DNA of 34,296 nucleotides from Tersicoccus solisilvae (GTDB lineage Bacteria > Actinomycetota > Actinomycetes > Actinomycetales > Micrococcaceae). The stretch's first letter is position 1, and the number at the start of each line of letters is the position of its first letter. The notes below the pieces were generated by a model. The model worked only from the letters and a program-made list of their open reading frames with translations, had not been told where the DNA came from and did not search any database. The stretch spans positions 1-34,296 of the forward strand of contig NZ_BMJI01000024.1 in NCBI RefSeq assembly GCF_014643255.1, read 5' to 3'. Below, one piece after another: positions 17,433 through 25,347 of this stretch. The position numbers and the translations under genes are program-made.

Positions 17433-18049
17433 ACAGCTACACCGTCCCCTACGTGACCCGGCAGGACGGCCGCGGGTCCCAGACCCTCGACGTCTTCAGC
17501 AGCCTGCTCACCGACCGGATCGTCTACCTCGGGACCGGGATCGACGACGGGGTCGCCAACGTGCTCATCGCCCAGCTGCTGCACCTGGAGGCGGTCAACC
17601 CGGACACCCCGATCGACCTGTACATCAACTCGCCGGGCGGGTCGATCCCGGCGATGCTGGCCGTCTACGACGCGATGCAGTACGTCCGCCCGCCCGTGCG
17701 CACGACGTGCGTCGGCCAGGCCGTCTTCACGGCGGCCCTCCTCCTCGCGGGCGGCGCGCCGGGCGAGCGGGCCATCCTCCCGCGCGGGCAGGTGGTGCTG
17801 CACCAGCCGGTGGCCGAGGGCGGCCGGGGCGCGATCCCGGACCTCATCGTGGAGGCCGAGCAGATGGGACGGGTGCGCACCGAGCTCGAGGAACTCTTCG
17901 CCCGGCACACCGGCCGGACGGCGGAGCAGGTGCGGCGGGACACGGACCGGTCGCTCGTGCTGACGGCGGAGCAGGCCCGCAGCTACGGGATCGTGGATCA
18001 TGTCGTCGACTCGAGGAAGGCCACCGAGCGGGAACTCGCGCGCCGGTGA
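17429..18049 (+). CDS. ClpP paralogue lacking the catalytic serine (ClpR-like)
   Basis: 206-residue ClpP-fold protein. YINSPGGSIPAM, VVLHQP (His125) and RRDTDR (Asp171) align with ClpP. The nucleophile segment, usually GQAASMGA in ClpP, reads GQAVFTAA, so the serine position is Phe100. The codon is TTC, with clean frame on both sides. Such a subunit should be proteolytically dead, like cyanobacterial and plastid ClpR, and would act as a structural or gating partner in a mixed ring with the upstream active subunit. Streptomyces ClpP4-type partners are the nearest class I can name. It starts with GTG overlapping the clpP stop by 4 nt. Fold assignment is sure; inactivity is a strong inference from the residue. 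Confidence 0.9.
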   Translation: MNSYTVPYVTRQDGRGSQTLDVFSSLLTDRIVYLGTGIDDGVANVLIAQLLHLEAVNPDTPIDLYINSPGGSIPAMLAVYDAMQYVRPPVRTTCVGQAVFTAALLLAGGAPGERAILPRGQVVLHQPVAEGGRGAIPDLIVEAEQMGRVRTELEELFARHTGRTAEQVRRDTDRSLVLTAEQARSYGIVDHVVDSRKATERELARR

Positions 18050-18101
18050 GCGGAGCCGCGTCCGGTCGGGTTCGACTGGTCAGCCCAGGGGTGGCGGCCG
18101 G

Positions 18102-18428
18102 TCAGGCCGCGAGCAGGACCGGTCCCGTGGTGGCCGGGCGGAGGCGGTCGGCGCTGCGCTCGAGCAGGTCCAGGGTGGTCAGGTCGAGCGCCCGGCCGAT
18201 CGCGCGGACGATCTCCGAGGACGGGTCCTTGATCCCGCGCTCGACCTCGGAGAGGTACTGCGCGGAGATGGCGGCCTCGGCGGCGACGTCGGTGAGGCGC
18301 TGCCCGCGTGCCTGCCGCGCTTCGCGCAGCACGTCACCGAGCACCGTCCGCAGCGGCACGTCGACGACGGCGTCGTCGTCCGGCGCCGCGGACCGATGCC
18401 GTCCCGGGAAGGGGATGAGGTCGCCCAT
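18102..18428 (-). CDS. XRE-family regulator, ClgR/PopR-like, with C-terminal Leu-Ala-Ala
   Basis: 108-residue helix-turn-helix protein: LRTVLGDVLREARQARG, then LTDVAAEAAISAQYLSEVER and GIKDPSSEIVRAIG. This closely follows ClgR/PopR, the activators of actinobacterial clp genes (consensus GDVLR…LSEIERG.KE.SSELL). It ends VLLAA. In Streptomyces, PopR and ClgR are themselves degraded by ClpP through terminal Ala-Ala, so this tail is a likely degron. Stop codons of this gene and the clpP pair face each other 52 nt apart. Start ATG 18428 sits 6 nt after TACGCT, so the message is probably leaderless. Target genes are inferred from position. Confidence 0.87.
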   Translation of the reverse strand: MGDLIPFPGRHRSAAPDDDAVVDVPLRTVLGDVLREARQARGQRLTDVAAEAAISAQYLSEVERGIKDPSSEIVRAIGRALDLTTLDLLERSADRLRPATTGPVLLAA

Positions 18429-18434
18429 CGCCTC

Positions 18435-18483
18435 AGCGTAGGGCGACGAGGGCGCTCGGTCACCACGATCCGCTGACAGCAGA
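18435..18483 (-). promoter_or_regulatory. Promoter and upstream motif of the ClgR/PopR-like gene
   Basis: Minus-strand GTGACC (18463–18458), a 17-nt spacer and TACGCT (18440–18435) form a reasonable promoter, with 6 nt to the ATG. Just upstream, 18470–18483 (plus-strand CCGCTGACAGCAGA, containing the palindrome GCTGACAGC) resembles 16757–16770 before clpP. This makes it a candidate shared regulator site. Confidence 0.45.
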
Positions 18484-18492
18484 GCCGCCCTG

Positions 18493-18564
18493 CGCCAGCT
18501 CGTCAATAGATGCTCCAGCCGGCCCCGAATCGGGCATCGGTGTGCATCTATTGACGAGCTGGCG
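18493..18564. repeat. Palindromic repeat element, copy 2
   Basis: Perfect 20-nt arms CGCCAGCTCGTCAATAGATG (18493–18512) and CATCTATTGACGAGCTGGCG (18545–18564). The 32-nt centre contains CCCGAATCGGG. The 68-bp core (18495–18562) aligns along its length with copy 1 (16674–16742) in the same orientation. It lies upstream of the regulator gene and downstream of the sigma-factor gene, so the two copies enclose clpP, clpR-like and the regulator. Confidence 0.9.
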
Positions 18565-18716
18565 GGTTGCGGGTGGGCGAGGTCGCAGGGGCCGCCGAGA
18601 TCGCGGCAGGTCATGGTCTTCCTGGTCGGCTCCTTCGGGAGGCGCGGGGGTGATGGTCGTACACCCGTGATGACGAGCGGGAGACCGCGAGTGTGACCGG
18701 TCCGGGCGCGCCGACC

Positions 18717-19583
18717 TCAGGCGAACTGCGCGCCCTTCCGACGCCGCACGCGCGCGAGCACCACCGCGTCGGCGCGGACGGTGATCTCCTCGACGCGGCC
18801 GTCCTGCACCGTGAAGTCGAACAGCACCCGGGGCTCGCCCCGGTGGTACCACGCCGCGCCCGGCCCGTCGCCGACGAACACGGGCAGCGCGGCGCGCGCG
18901 CTGCCGTGGAAGAAGGCGGCGACGGCGTCCCGGCCCTCGATCCGCTCGGGGGTGCCGGCGCGGACGGCGGGCTCGTCCGCCGTGATCCGCGCGTCCGGGG
19001 CCAGGAGGGCGACGAGCCGGGCCAGGTCGCCCTCGCGGGCCGCGGCCAGGAACGCGTCGACCACCTCCCACGCGGCGGGGCGGTGGTCCGGGTCCTCCGC
19101 AGCGTGGCCCGGCTGGGCCACCTTCGCCCGGGCGCGGGAGGCCAGCTTGCGGGCGGCGGCCGGGGTGGTGTCGAGAATGCCGGCGACGGTCGGGAAGTCG
19201 ACGGCGAAGGAATCGTGCAGCACGACGGCGACCCGTTCGGACGGGGTGAGCCGGTCAAGGACCACGCCGAGTGCGCCGCCGTCGGCGTCGGTCAGGACAG
19301 CGGCGTCGGCCGGATCCGGCACGACGGCGATCTCCTCGAGCGGCCCGGGCGGCGCGGTCGGGTCGACCGAGACGGCCACTCGCGCCTTCAGCCGGTCCAG
19401 GCAGAGCCGGGTGGTGACGGTCGTCAGCCAGGCGGGCAGGCTCTCGATCGGCCCCGCGGTGCCGTGCAGGCGCAGCCATGCCTGCTGCACGACGTCTTCG
19501 GCCTCGACCGGGTCGTTCAGGATGCGTGCCGCCACCCGCAGGAGGCGTGGCCGTTCGGTCTTGAACTCGTCCGTCGCGTCCAC
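18717..19583 (-). CDS. ECF sigma factor of the SigJ/ECF41 type with SnoaL-like tail
   Basis: 288-residue extracytoplasmic-function sigma factor. Region 2 is DEFKTERPRLLRVAARILND, with PVEAEDVVQQAWLRLH. Region 4 is LDRLTPSERVAVVLHDSFAV, leading into DFPTVAGILDTTPAAARKLASRAR. From about residue 165 (WEVVDAFLAAAREGDLARLV onward) a SnoaL/NTF2-like domain follows. In ECF41 proteins this domain takes the place of an anti-sigma factor and tunes activity. The usual carboxymuconolactone-decarboxylase partner gene is not next to it. GTG 19583 lies 5 nt after the citE stop; the Shine-Dalgarno sequence is weak. It is the last gene of the long minus-strand run, so it would be made together with the leucine genes. 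Confidence 0.88.
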   Translation of the reverse strand: MDATDEFKTERPRLLRVAARILNDPVEAEDVVQQAWLRLHGTAGPIESLPAWLTTVTTRLCLDRLKARVAVSVDPTAPPGPLEEIAVVPDPADAAVLTDADGGALGVVLDRLTPSERVAVVLHDSFAVDFPTVAGILDTTPAAARKLASRARAKVAQPGHAAEDPDHRPAAWEVVDAFLAAAREGDLARLVALLAPDARITADEPAVRAGTPERIEGRDAVAAFFHGSARAALPVFVGDGPGAAWYHRGEPRVLFDFTVQDGRVEEITVRADAVVLARVRRRKGAQFA

Positions 19584-19588
19584 CGTGA

Positions 19589-20428
19589 CTAGCTGCCGGT
19601 TCCGTCCCCGCGGCCGCCATGCGCGCGGGCGAGGACGGCGCGGGCGTGCCGCAGGATGGGCTCGTCGATCATGGCGCCACGCCAGGAGAACACGCCGGGC
19701 CGGTGCTCGGCCTCGGCCAGCAGCTCGCGGGCGTCGGCCACCTGCTCCGCGTTCGGGGCGAAGGCGGCGCGGACGGCGGCCACCTGGGACGGGTGGATGC
19801 AGGCCTTGGCAGCGAATCCGGTGGCGGCGGCGTCCTCGCACTCGGCGGTCAGCCCGTCGGCATCGCCGATCGCCGTGTAGACGGCGTCGATCGCGGCCTT
19901 CCCGTGAGCTCCCGCGGCCAGCAGCGTCGTCGAGCGGACATGGGTGGCGACGGCCCGGTACCGGCCGTCCACGGTGCGGCTGCTCGTACCGCCGAGGGAG
20001 GCGACGAGGTCCTCGGCGCCCCACATCAGCGCGACGACGTTCGGCTCGGCGGCGATCTGCGCGACCGCGAGCGCCCCGGCGGCGGTCTCGATCAGCGCGA
20101 TCACGTCGTGACCGCCCAGCGCCCGCACCTGGGCGGCGGACTCGGTCTTGGCGAGCATCACGGTGCGGTACGGCAGGTCCGCCAGGGCCGCGACATCGGC
20201 GTCGAAGTCCTCGGTGCCGGCCGCGTTGACCCGGATGACGGTGCGCGCAGGATCGAGGGGATGCTCGGCGAGGTTGGCGCGCGCGGTCTCCTTGTCCACG
20301 GGGGCGACGGCGTCCTCGAGGTCGAGGATGACGGCGTCGGCCCGGTCGGCGGCCTTGGCGAAGCGGTCCGCCCGGTCGGCGGGGCAGAACAGCAGGGCAG
20401 GACCGAGGGCGAAGGTCGACGTCGTCAC
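19589..20428 (-). CDS. CitE-like beta-hydroxyacyl-CoA lyase (HpcH/HpaI family)
   Basis: 279-residue TIM-barrel lyase. Landmarks are LLFCPADRADRFAKA, VILDLEDAVAPVDK, VIRVNAAGTEDF, ALIETAAGALAV (metal Glu) and ALMWGAEDLVASLGG (metal Asp), then KACIHPSQV. M. tuberculosis Rv2498c, in the same bkd/acc/fadE19 cluster, acts as an (R)-HMG-CoA-type lyase in leucine breakdown. That role fits here: HMG-CoA to acetoacetate plus acetyl-CoA. Citramalyl- or malyl-CoA lyase activity remains possible. GTG 20428 follows the quinone-oxidoreductase stop by 10 nt. Confidence 0.88.
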   Translation of the reverse strand: MTTSTFALGPALLFCPADRADRFAKAADRADAVILDLEDAVAPVDKETARANLAEHPLDPARTVIRVNAAGTEDFDADVAALADLPYRTVMLAKTESAAQVRALGGHDVIALIETAAGALAVAQIAAEPNVVALMWGAEDLVASLGGTSSRTVDGRYRAVATHVRSTTLLAAGAHGKAAIDAVYTAIGDADGLTAECEDAAATGFAAKACIHPSQVAAVRAAFAPNAEQVADARELLAEAEHRPGVFSWRGAMIDEPILRHARAVLARAHGGRGDGTGS

Positions 20429-20438
20429 AGCGTCGATG

Positions 20439-21389
20439 CTACGGGGCCGAGCCGGGCGCTCCGGCGCAGCGGTCGGCGACGACCACGACGTTGCCGGTCG
20501 CGTGCCCGTCCTCCACGGCGGCGACGGCCCGCTCGGCCTGCGCCAGGGGCACGGTGAGGGTGACGACCGGGGTGAACCGGCCGGCGGCGACGGCCTGCGC
20601 GATGGCGGAGAAGACGGCGGTGGTGCGCCTGCGGGTGACGCCGGAGCCGCCCAGCTCCCCCGCGATCTGCGGGGCGGCGACACTGCGGATCCGCCGGGGA
20701 TCACGGGCGAGGGCGGCGCCGGCCCGCAGCACGTCGCCGCCGACCAGGTCCATCACGCCGTCGACCCGACCGTCGGCGGCCAGGGAACGCACCCGCCCCG
20801 TCCATCCCTCACCGGAGGGGACGTGGGTCGCGCCGAGCCCCTCGACCAGGTCCCGCTTGCCCGCGGAGGCGACGCCGAGCACGGTCAGGCCGCGCTCGGC
20901 GGCGATCCCGCAGGTCGCGCTGCCCACGCCGCCGCCGGCGCCGAGCACGAGGAGGGTGGCGCCGGCGCGGAGGTCGAGTTCGTCGAGGGCGTCCCACGCG
21001 GTGCCGACGGAGACGGGGATGCTGGCGGCCTGCTCGGGTGGCACCCCGTCCGGCCGGCGGGCCACGCTCCCGGCGTCCAGCAGCACGGCCTCGGCCAGCG
21101 CCCCGGTGCCGCCGGCGGCGGCACCGAACACCTCCTCGCCGACGGTCCAGCCGTCCACTCCGGGACCGACCGCGATCACCGCACCGGCGGCCTCCCGGCC
21201 CATCGCCATGGGGAATCGCACGTCGAAGGCGCCCTGCCGCTGCCCGGAGCGGACCTTGACGTCGGCCGGGTTGACGCCCGCCGCGGCCATCCGCACGAGC
21301 AGCTCTCCGGGACCGGGCGCGGGAACGGGGAGCTCGAGGTGCCCGGCGACCTCCGGGCCGCCGTGGGAGGCGAACGCGAAGGCGTGCAT
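20439..21389 (-). CDS. Zinc-independent quinone oxidoreductase / NADPH:alkene reductase (MDR family)
   Basis: 316-residue medium-chain dehydrogenase/reductase. The GroES-like half is MHAFAFASHGGPEVAGHLEL, with AAGVNPADVKVRSGQ and FPMAMGREAAGAVIAVG. The Rossmann half contains LLVLGAGGGVGSATCGIA and the NADP-type GVASAGKRDLVEGLGATHV. No zinc-ligand Cys cluster is seen. It could reduce an enoyl or quinone intermediate. It is an addition relative to the mycobacterial version of this cluster as I know it. ATG 21389 overlaps the MaoC stop by 1 nt (TGATG). The pathway role is unproven. Confidence 0.86.
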   Translation of the reverse strand: MHAFAFASHGGPEVAGHLELPVPAPGPGELLVRMAAAGVNPADVKVRSGQRQGAFDVRFPMAMGREAAGAVIAVGPGVDGWTVGEEVFGAAAGGTGALAEAVLLDAGSVARRPDGVPPEQAASIPVSVGTAWDALDELDLRAGATLLVLGAGGGVGSATCGIAAERGLTVLGVASAGKRDLVEGLGATHVPSGEGWTGRVRSLAADGRVDGVMDLVGGDVLRAGAALARDPRRIRSVAAPQIAGELGGSGVTRRRTTAVFSAIAQAVAAGRFTPVVTLTVPLAQAERAVAAVEDGHATGNVVVVADRCAGAPGSAP

Positions 21390-21952
21390 CAGGCCGGTGC
21401 CGACCCGGCGCTCTCGTGCCGGCGGTGCGCATCCTCGCACCAGATCAGCACCGAGCGGGTCGCCACGGCCACGACGGCACCGGTCTGGTTGCGGGCGGTG
21501 TGCTTGAGCGTGACGATGCCCTGCCCCGGCCGGCTCTGCGAGAGTCGCTTGCCGACGACGACGGTCGACGCGTAGAGCGTGTCCCCGTGGAAGACCGGCG
21601 CGGGGAACTCGACGGCCTCGAAGCCGAGGTTGGCGACGATGGTGCCCTCGGTCAGCTGGGCCACCGACAGGCCGACCAGCAGCGACAGGGTGAACATCGA
21701 GTTGACCAGGCGCCGGCCGAAGGGCTGGCTGGCGGCGAAGTGCTCGTCCAGGTGCAGCGACTGGGTGTTGCCGGACAGGGTGGTGAACAGCACGTCGTCG
21801 GCCTCGGTGATGGTGCGCCCGGGCCGGTGTTCGTAGACCACCCCGGCCCGGTATTCCTCGAAGTACAGGCCGCGCTGCCGGACCGCCTCGGTGATCGGGA
21901 CCGACCCGGTGGGCGGGCGGTCGTCGTCGTGCTGGGTCGCCGTCACGCTCAC
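21389..21952 (-). CDS. MaoC-like dehydratase (Rv2499c-like)
   Basis: 187-residue hot-dog-fold hydratase. GRTITEADDVLFTTLSGNTQ with SLHLDEHFA matches the MaoC hydratase-2 motif (D-x4-H equivalent: Asn-Thr-Gln-x-Leu-His-x-Asp). RRLVNSMFTLSLLVGLSV and GDTLYASTVVVGKRLSQSRP follow. The Rv2499c homologue sits between citE and fadE19 in M. tuberculosis. By position it would hydrate 3-methylglutaconyl-CoA to HMG-CoA. GTG 21952 overlaps the acyl-CoA dehydrogenase stop by 4 nt (GTGA). Confidence 0.88.
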   Translation of the reverse strand: MSVTATQHDDDRPPTGSVPITEAVRQRGLYFEEYRAGVVYEHRPGRTITEADDVLFTTLSGNTQSLHLDEHFAASQPFGRRLVNSMFTLSLLVGLSVAQLTEGTIVANLGFEAVEFPAPVFHGDTLYASTVVVGKRLSQSRPGQGIVTLKHTARNQTGAVVAVATRSVLIWCEDAHRRHESAGSAPA

Positions 21953-23157
21953 TCCAGTCCGAGCGAACGGGCGATGAGCATCTGCTGCACCTCGGTGGTC
22001 CCCTCGCCGATCTCCAGGATCTTGGAATCACGATAGTGCCGGGCGACGACGAACTCGTTGATGAAGCCGTACCCGCCGAAGATCTGCGTGGCGTCGCGGG
22101 CGTTGTCCATCGCCGCCTCGCCCGCGACGATCTTGGCGATCGACGCCTGCGTCTTGAACGGCTTGCCGGCCACCATCCGGGCCGCCGCGTCACGCCAGGC
22201 CAGGCGCGCCGTGTGCACCCGCACCTGCATGCGGGCGATCTTGAACGCGATCGCCTGGTGGTGCCCGATGGCCGAGCCGAACGCGCGGCGCTCCTTGGCG
22301 TACCGGACGGACGCGTCGAGGCAACCCTGGGCGGCACCGGTGCCGAGGGCGGCGATGGCGATCCGGCCCTCGTCGAGCGTGTGCACGAAGTTGGCGTAGC
22401 CGCGGCCGCGCTCGCCGAGCAGGTTCGCCTCCGGCACCCGCACGTCGGTCAGGGTCAGCGGGTGGGTGTCGGACGAGTTCCAGCCGACCTTGTCGTACGC
22501 CTTCTCGGCCCGGAAGCCCGCGGTCGGGACGGGGACCAGCAGCGTGGAGATCTCCTTGCGCTCCCGGCCCTTCCGGTCCACCCCCGTCCCGGTGACGGCC
22601 GTGACCGTGACCAGCCGGGTGATGTCGGTGCCGGAGTTGGTGATGAACTCCTTGCTGCCGTTGATCACCCACTGCCCGTCCTCGAGCCGGGCCGTGGTGC
22701 GCGTGCCGGAGGCGTCGGAGCCCGCCTCCGGCTCGGTCAGCCCGAAGCCGGCGAGCGCGCGGCCGGCGGCGAGGTCGGGCACCCAGGCGGCCTTCTGCTC
22801 GTCGGTGCCGTAGTGCAGCAGCGGGGAGATGCCCAGGGACACGGCCGCCTCGAGCGTGATGGCGATGGACTGGTCCACGCGGGCCAGCTCCTCGATCGCC
22901 ACGCCCAGGGCGAGGTGGTCCCCGCCCATCCCGTCGTACTCCTCGGGCACGGGCAGACCGAACAGGCCGAGCTCCCCCATCTGGGCGACGACCTCGTACG
23001 GGAAGGTGTGCGCGGCGTCGTGGATGACGGCGGCGGGAGCGACCACCTGGTCCGCGAAGTCCCGCACCATGGCGGCAAGATCCGCCAGCTCCTCGCTCAG
23101 CCCGGCGGTGCTCAGGTCGGCACTGCCGTGGTGGGAGCTGTTCAGGACATCAGTCAT
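21949..23157 (-). CDS. Acyl-CoA dehydrogenase, probably isovaleryl-CoA/short branched chain (FadE19-like)
   Basis: 402-residue FAD enzyme. Landmarks are [38 protein letters not shown] (FAD/substrate loop), [33 protein letters not shown] and [14 protein letters not shown]. The C-terminal [18 protein letters not shown] carries the catalytic Glu of the EGT(S/T)E motif. By neighbourhood it oxidises isovaleryl-CoA to 3-methylcrotonyl-CoA, the substrate of the carboxylase upstream. ATG 23157 overlaps the carboxylase-alpha stop by 8 nt. Confidence 0.93.
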   Translation of the reverse strand: MTDVLNSSHHGSADLSTAGLSEELADLAAMVRDFADQVVAPAAVIHDAAHTFPYEVVAQMGELGLFGLPVPEEYDGMGGDHLALGVAIEELARVDQSIAITLEAAVSLGISPLLHYGTDEQKAAWVPDLAAGRALAGFGLTEPEAGSDASGTRTTARLEDGQWVINGSKEFITNSGTDITRLVTVTAVTGTGVDRKGRERKEISTLLVPVPTAGFRAEKAYDKVGWNSSDTHPLTLTDVRVPEANLLGERGRGYANFVHTLDEGRIAIAALGTGAAQGCLDASVRYAKERRAFGSAIGHHQAIAFKIARMQVRVHTARLAWRDAAARMVAGKPFKTQASIAKIVAGEAAMDNARDATQIFGGYGFINEFVVARHYRDSKILEIGEGTTEVQQMLIARSLGLE

Positions 23158-25342
23158 CGGTGTTCTCCTCGGACGGGGTGGTCTCGGTCTCGGCGTCGAT
23201 CACCGCGACGACGGCGCCGGCGGCGACGCGGTCGCCGACCGTCACGCACAGCGTCGCGGCGCCGTCGACGGGGGCGGTGAGGGTGTGCTCCATCTTCATG
23301 GCCTCGACGACCAGGAGGGGCGCCCCGGCAGCGACGACGGTGCCGGTCTCGGCGAGCATGGCGACGACGGTGCCGGGCATGGGGGTGCGCACCTCGGGAT
23401 CCGCGCCGGTCGCGGCGCGCACCGCTCGGGCCCGGGCGGCCGCCAGTGCCGCCGCCCGGTCGATCCGGTGCAGGGTCACGGTGTGCGGGTGGGCGGTGGG
23501 GCGCTCGGCGGTGGGCGGCTGGGCGCGCGCCGCGCCGGCACCGCCATGGGCGTACACCGCGTCCTCGGCCACGACCACACGCCACGGACCGGTGGGGGTG
23601 ACCGGCTCGCCGTCGACGAGGGCGGCATCCGCCGGCCGGGTGCCGGGACCGGGGGTGGCCTGCGTGACGGCGACGACGCGGTCGGTACCGTCACCGTCAC
23701 GCAGGCGCAGGCGGTCGACCCGACCGCCGAGCCGGAACCCGGTGGCGCCGGCCCAGGCCGGACCCGCCATCCGCGTTCCCGCTGTTCCCCCCGCCCGGTG
23801 GAGCCGGGACGGCGCGCGGCCGTCCTCGTCCCCGAGCTCCGTGTCGCCGCGGTCCGCGTGCAGCGCGACGGCGATACCCGCGACGTCCGCGTCCGACGGC
23901 CGCCAGCCCGTCAATTCGTCGAGGCTGCGATCGATCAGGCCGGTGTCCAGGTCCCCGGCCCGCACCGCGGGGTGCGCGACGAGGGCCTGGAGGGCGTCGA
24001 CGTTGGTGCCGACGCCGAGGACGACCGTGTCCGCGAGCGCGGCGGCGAGCCGGTCGAAGGCCTGCGCACGGTCGGCGCCGTGGGCGATGATCTTGGCGAG
24101 CATCGGGTCGTAGTCGGTGCCGACGACGGTGCCGGGCAGCAGGGAGCTGTCGACCCGGACGCCCGGGCCGGTCGGCTCGGACAGGGCGAGGACGGTGCCG
24201 GCGGTGGGCAGGAATCCGGCGGCGGGGTCCTCCGCGTAGAGCCGGGCCTCGACGGCGTGACCGGTGAGGGTGACGTCGTCCTGGGTGAGCCGCAGGGGTA
24301 GCCCGGCGGCGATGCGCACCTGTTCCTCGACCAGGTCCAGCCCGGTGACCGCCTCGGTGACGGGGTGCTCGACCTGCAGCCGGGTGTTCATCTCGAGGAA
24401 GTGGAACCGGTCCGGTTCGTCGGCGGAGACGATGAACTCGACCGTGCCGGCCCCGCGGTAGTCCACGCTCGCGGCGGCCCGGCAGGCGGCGGCGCCCAAC
24501 TCCGCGCGGGTGGCCGCGGAGATCAGGGGCGAGGGCGCCTCCTCGATCACCTTCTGGTGGCGCCGCTGCAGGGAGCACTCGCGCTCCCCCAGGTGGATGA
24601 CGGCGCCGTGGTCGTCCGCGAGTACCTGGACCTCGATGTGCCGCGGGGAGGTGATGAGCCGTTCGAGCAGCAGGGTGTCGTCCCCGAAGGCGGCCGCGGC
24701 GGTGCGGCGGGCCGTGGCCAGCGCCCCGGGCAGCGCGGAGGCCTCGGTGACGGCGACCATACCCTTGCCACCACCGCCGGCGGAGGGCTTGACCAGCAGC
24801 GGGTAGCCGATGCGGTCCGCCGCGGCGAGCAGGCGCTCGTCCCGGTGCCCGTCGTCGACGCCGGCACCCGCCTCCTCGGCGAGATCCGCGTCGTCCACGC
24901 CGGGCACCACCGGGACGCCGTGCGCGGCGACGTGCGCCTTCGCCCGGATCTTGTCGGCCATCGTCTCCAGGGCCCGTTTGCCGGGGCCGATCAGCACGAT
25001 GCCGGCGCGCTCGCACGCGTCGGCGAGCTCAGGGTTCTCGGAGAGGAACCCGTAGCCGGGGTGGATCGCCTGGGCGCCGGTGTCCTTCGCGGCGCGGACG
25101 ACGGCGTCGACGTCGAGATAGCTCAACCGGGCGGCCGCGGGCCCGATCAGCACGGAGCGGTCCGCCTCGAGCACGTGCCGGGCACCGGCGTCCGCCTCGC
25201 TGTACACGGCGATCGCCTCGATGCCGAGCCGGTGCAGGGTCGCGATGACGCGGCAGGCGATCTCCCCACGGTTGGCGACGAGCACGGTGGCGAACAGCCG
25301 GTCGGTGCCGGCATCGCTCATCAGGGTGGATTCGATCGTCAT
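23150..25342 (-). CDS. Biotin-dependent acyl-CoA carboxylase alpha subunit (AccA1-like, methylcrotonyl-CoA type)
   Basis: 730-residue biotin carboxylase plus biotin carrier. Landmarks are [20 protein letters not shown]; the ATP-grasp loop [33 protein letters not shown]; and [20 protein letters not shown]. The carrier domain has EAMKMEH with the biotinylated Lys683. An insertion of about 15 residues ([14 protein letters not shown]) precedes IGYPLLVKP. The BT/linker region at about 520–640 is poorly conserved. ATG 25342 lies 5 nt after the beta-subunit stop; ATG 25321 is an alternative. Paired with the beta gene, it should make methylcrotonyl-CoA carboxylase; a propionyl/acetyl-CoA activity cannot be excluded. 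Confidence 0.92.
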   Translation of the reverse strand: MTIESTLMSDAGTDRLFATVLVANRGEIACRVIATLHRLGIEAIAVYSEADAGARHVLEADRSVLIGPAAARLSYLDVDAVVRAAKDTGAQAIHPGYGFLSENPELADACERAGIVLIGPGKRALETMADKIRAKAHVAAHGVPVVPGVDDADLAEEAGAGVDDGHRDERLLAAADRIGYPLLVKPSAGGGGKGMVAVTEASALPGALATARRTAAAAFGDDTLLLERLITSPRHIEVQVLADDHGAVIHLGERECSLQRRHQKVIEEAPSPLISAATRAELGAAACRAAASVDYRGAGTVEFIVSADEPDRFHFLEMNTRLQVEHPVTEAVTGLDLVEEQVRIAAGLPLRLTQDDVTLTGHAVEARLYAEDPAAGFLPTAGTVLALSEPTGPGVRVDSSLLPGTVVGTDYDPMLAKIIAHGADRAQAFDRLAAALADTVVLGVGTNVDALQALVAHPAVRAGDLDTGLIDRSLDELTGWRPSDADVAGIAVALHADRGDTELGDEDGRAPSRLHRAGGTAGTRMAGPAWAGATGFRLGGRVDRLRLRDGDGTDRVVAVTQATPGPGTRPADAALVDGEPVTPTGPWRVVVAEDAVYAHGGAGAARAQPPTAERPTAHPHTVTLHRIDRAAALAAARARAVRAATGADPEVRTPMPGTVVAMLAETGTVVAAGAPLLVVEAMKMEHTLTAPVDGAATLCVTVGDRVAAGAVVAVIDAETETTPSEENTDD

Positions 25343-25347
25343 GGGTC

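Noticed and set aside
18429-18614. N-terminal extension of the ClgR/PopR-like regulator
   Set aside because: It would be encoded by repeat copy 2 and the promoter; ATG 18428 gives the family length.
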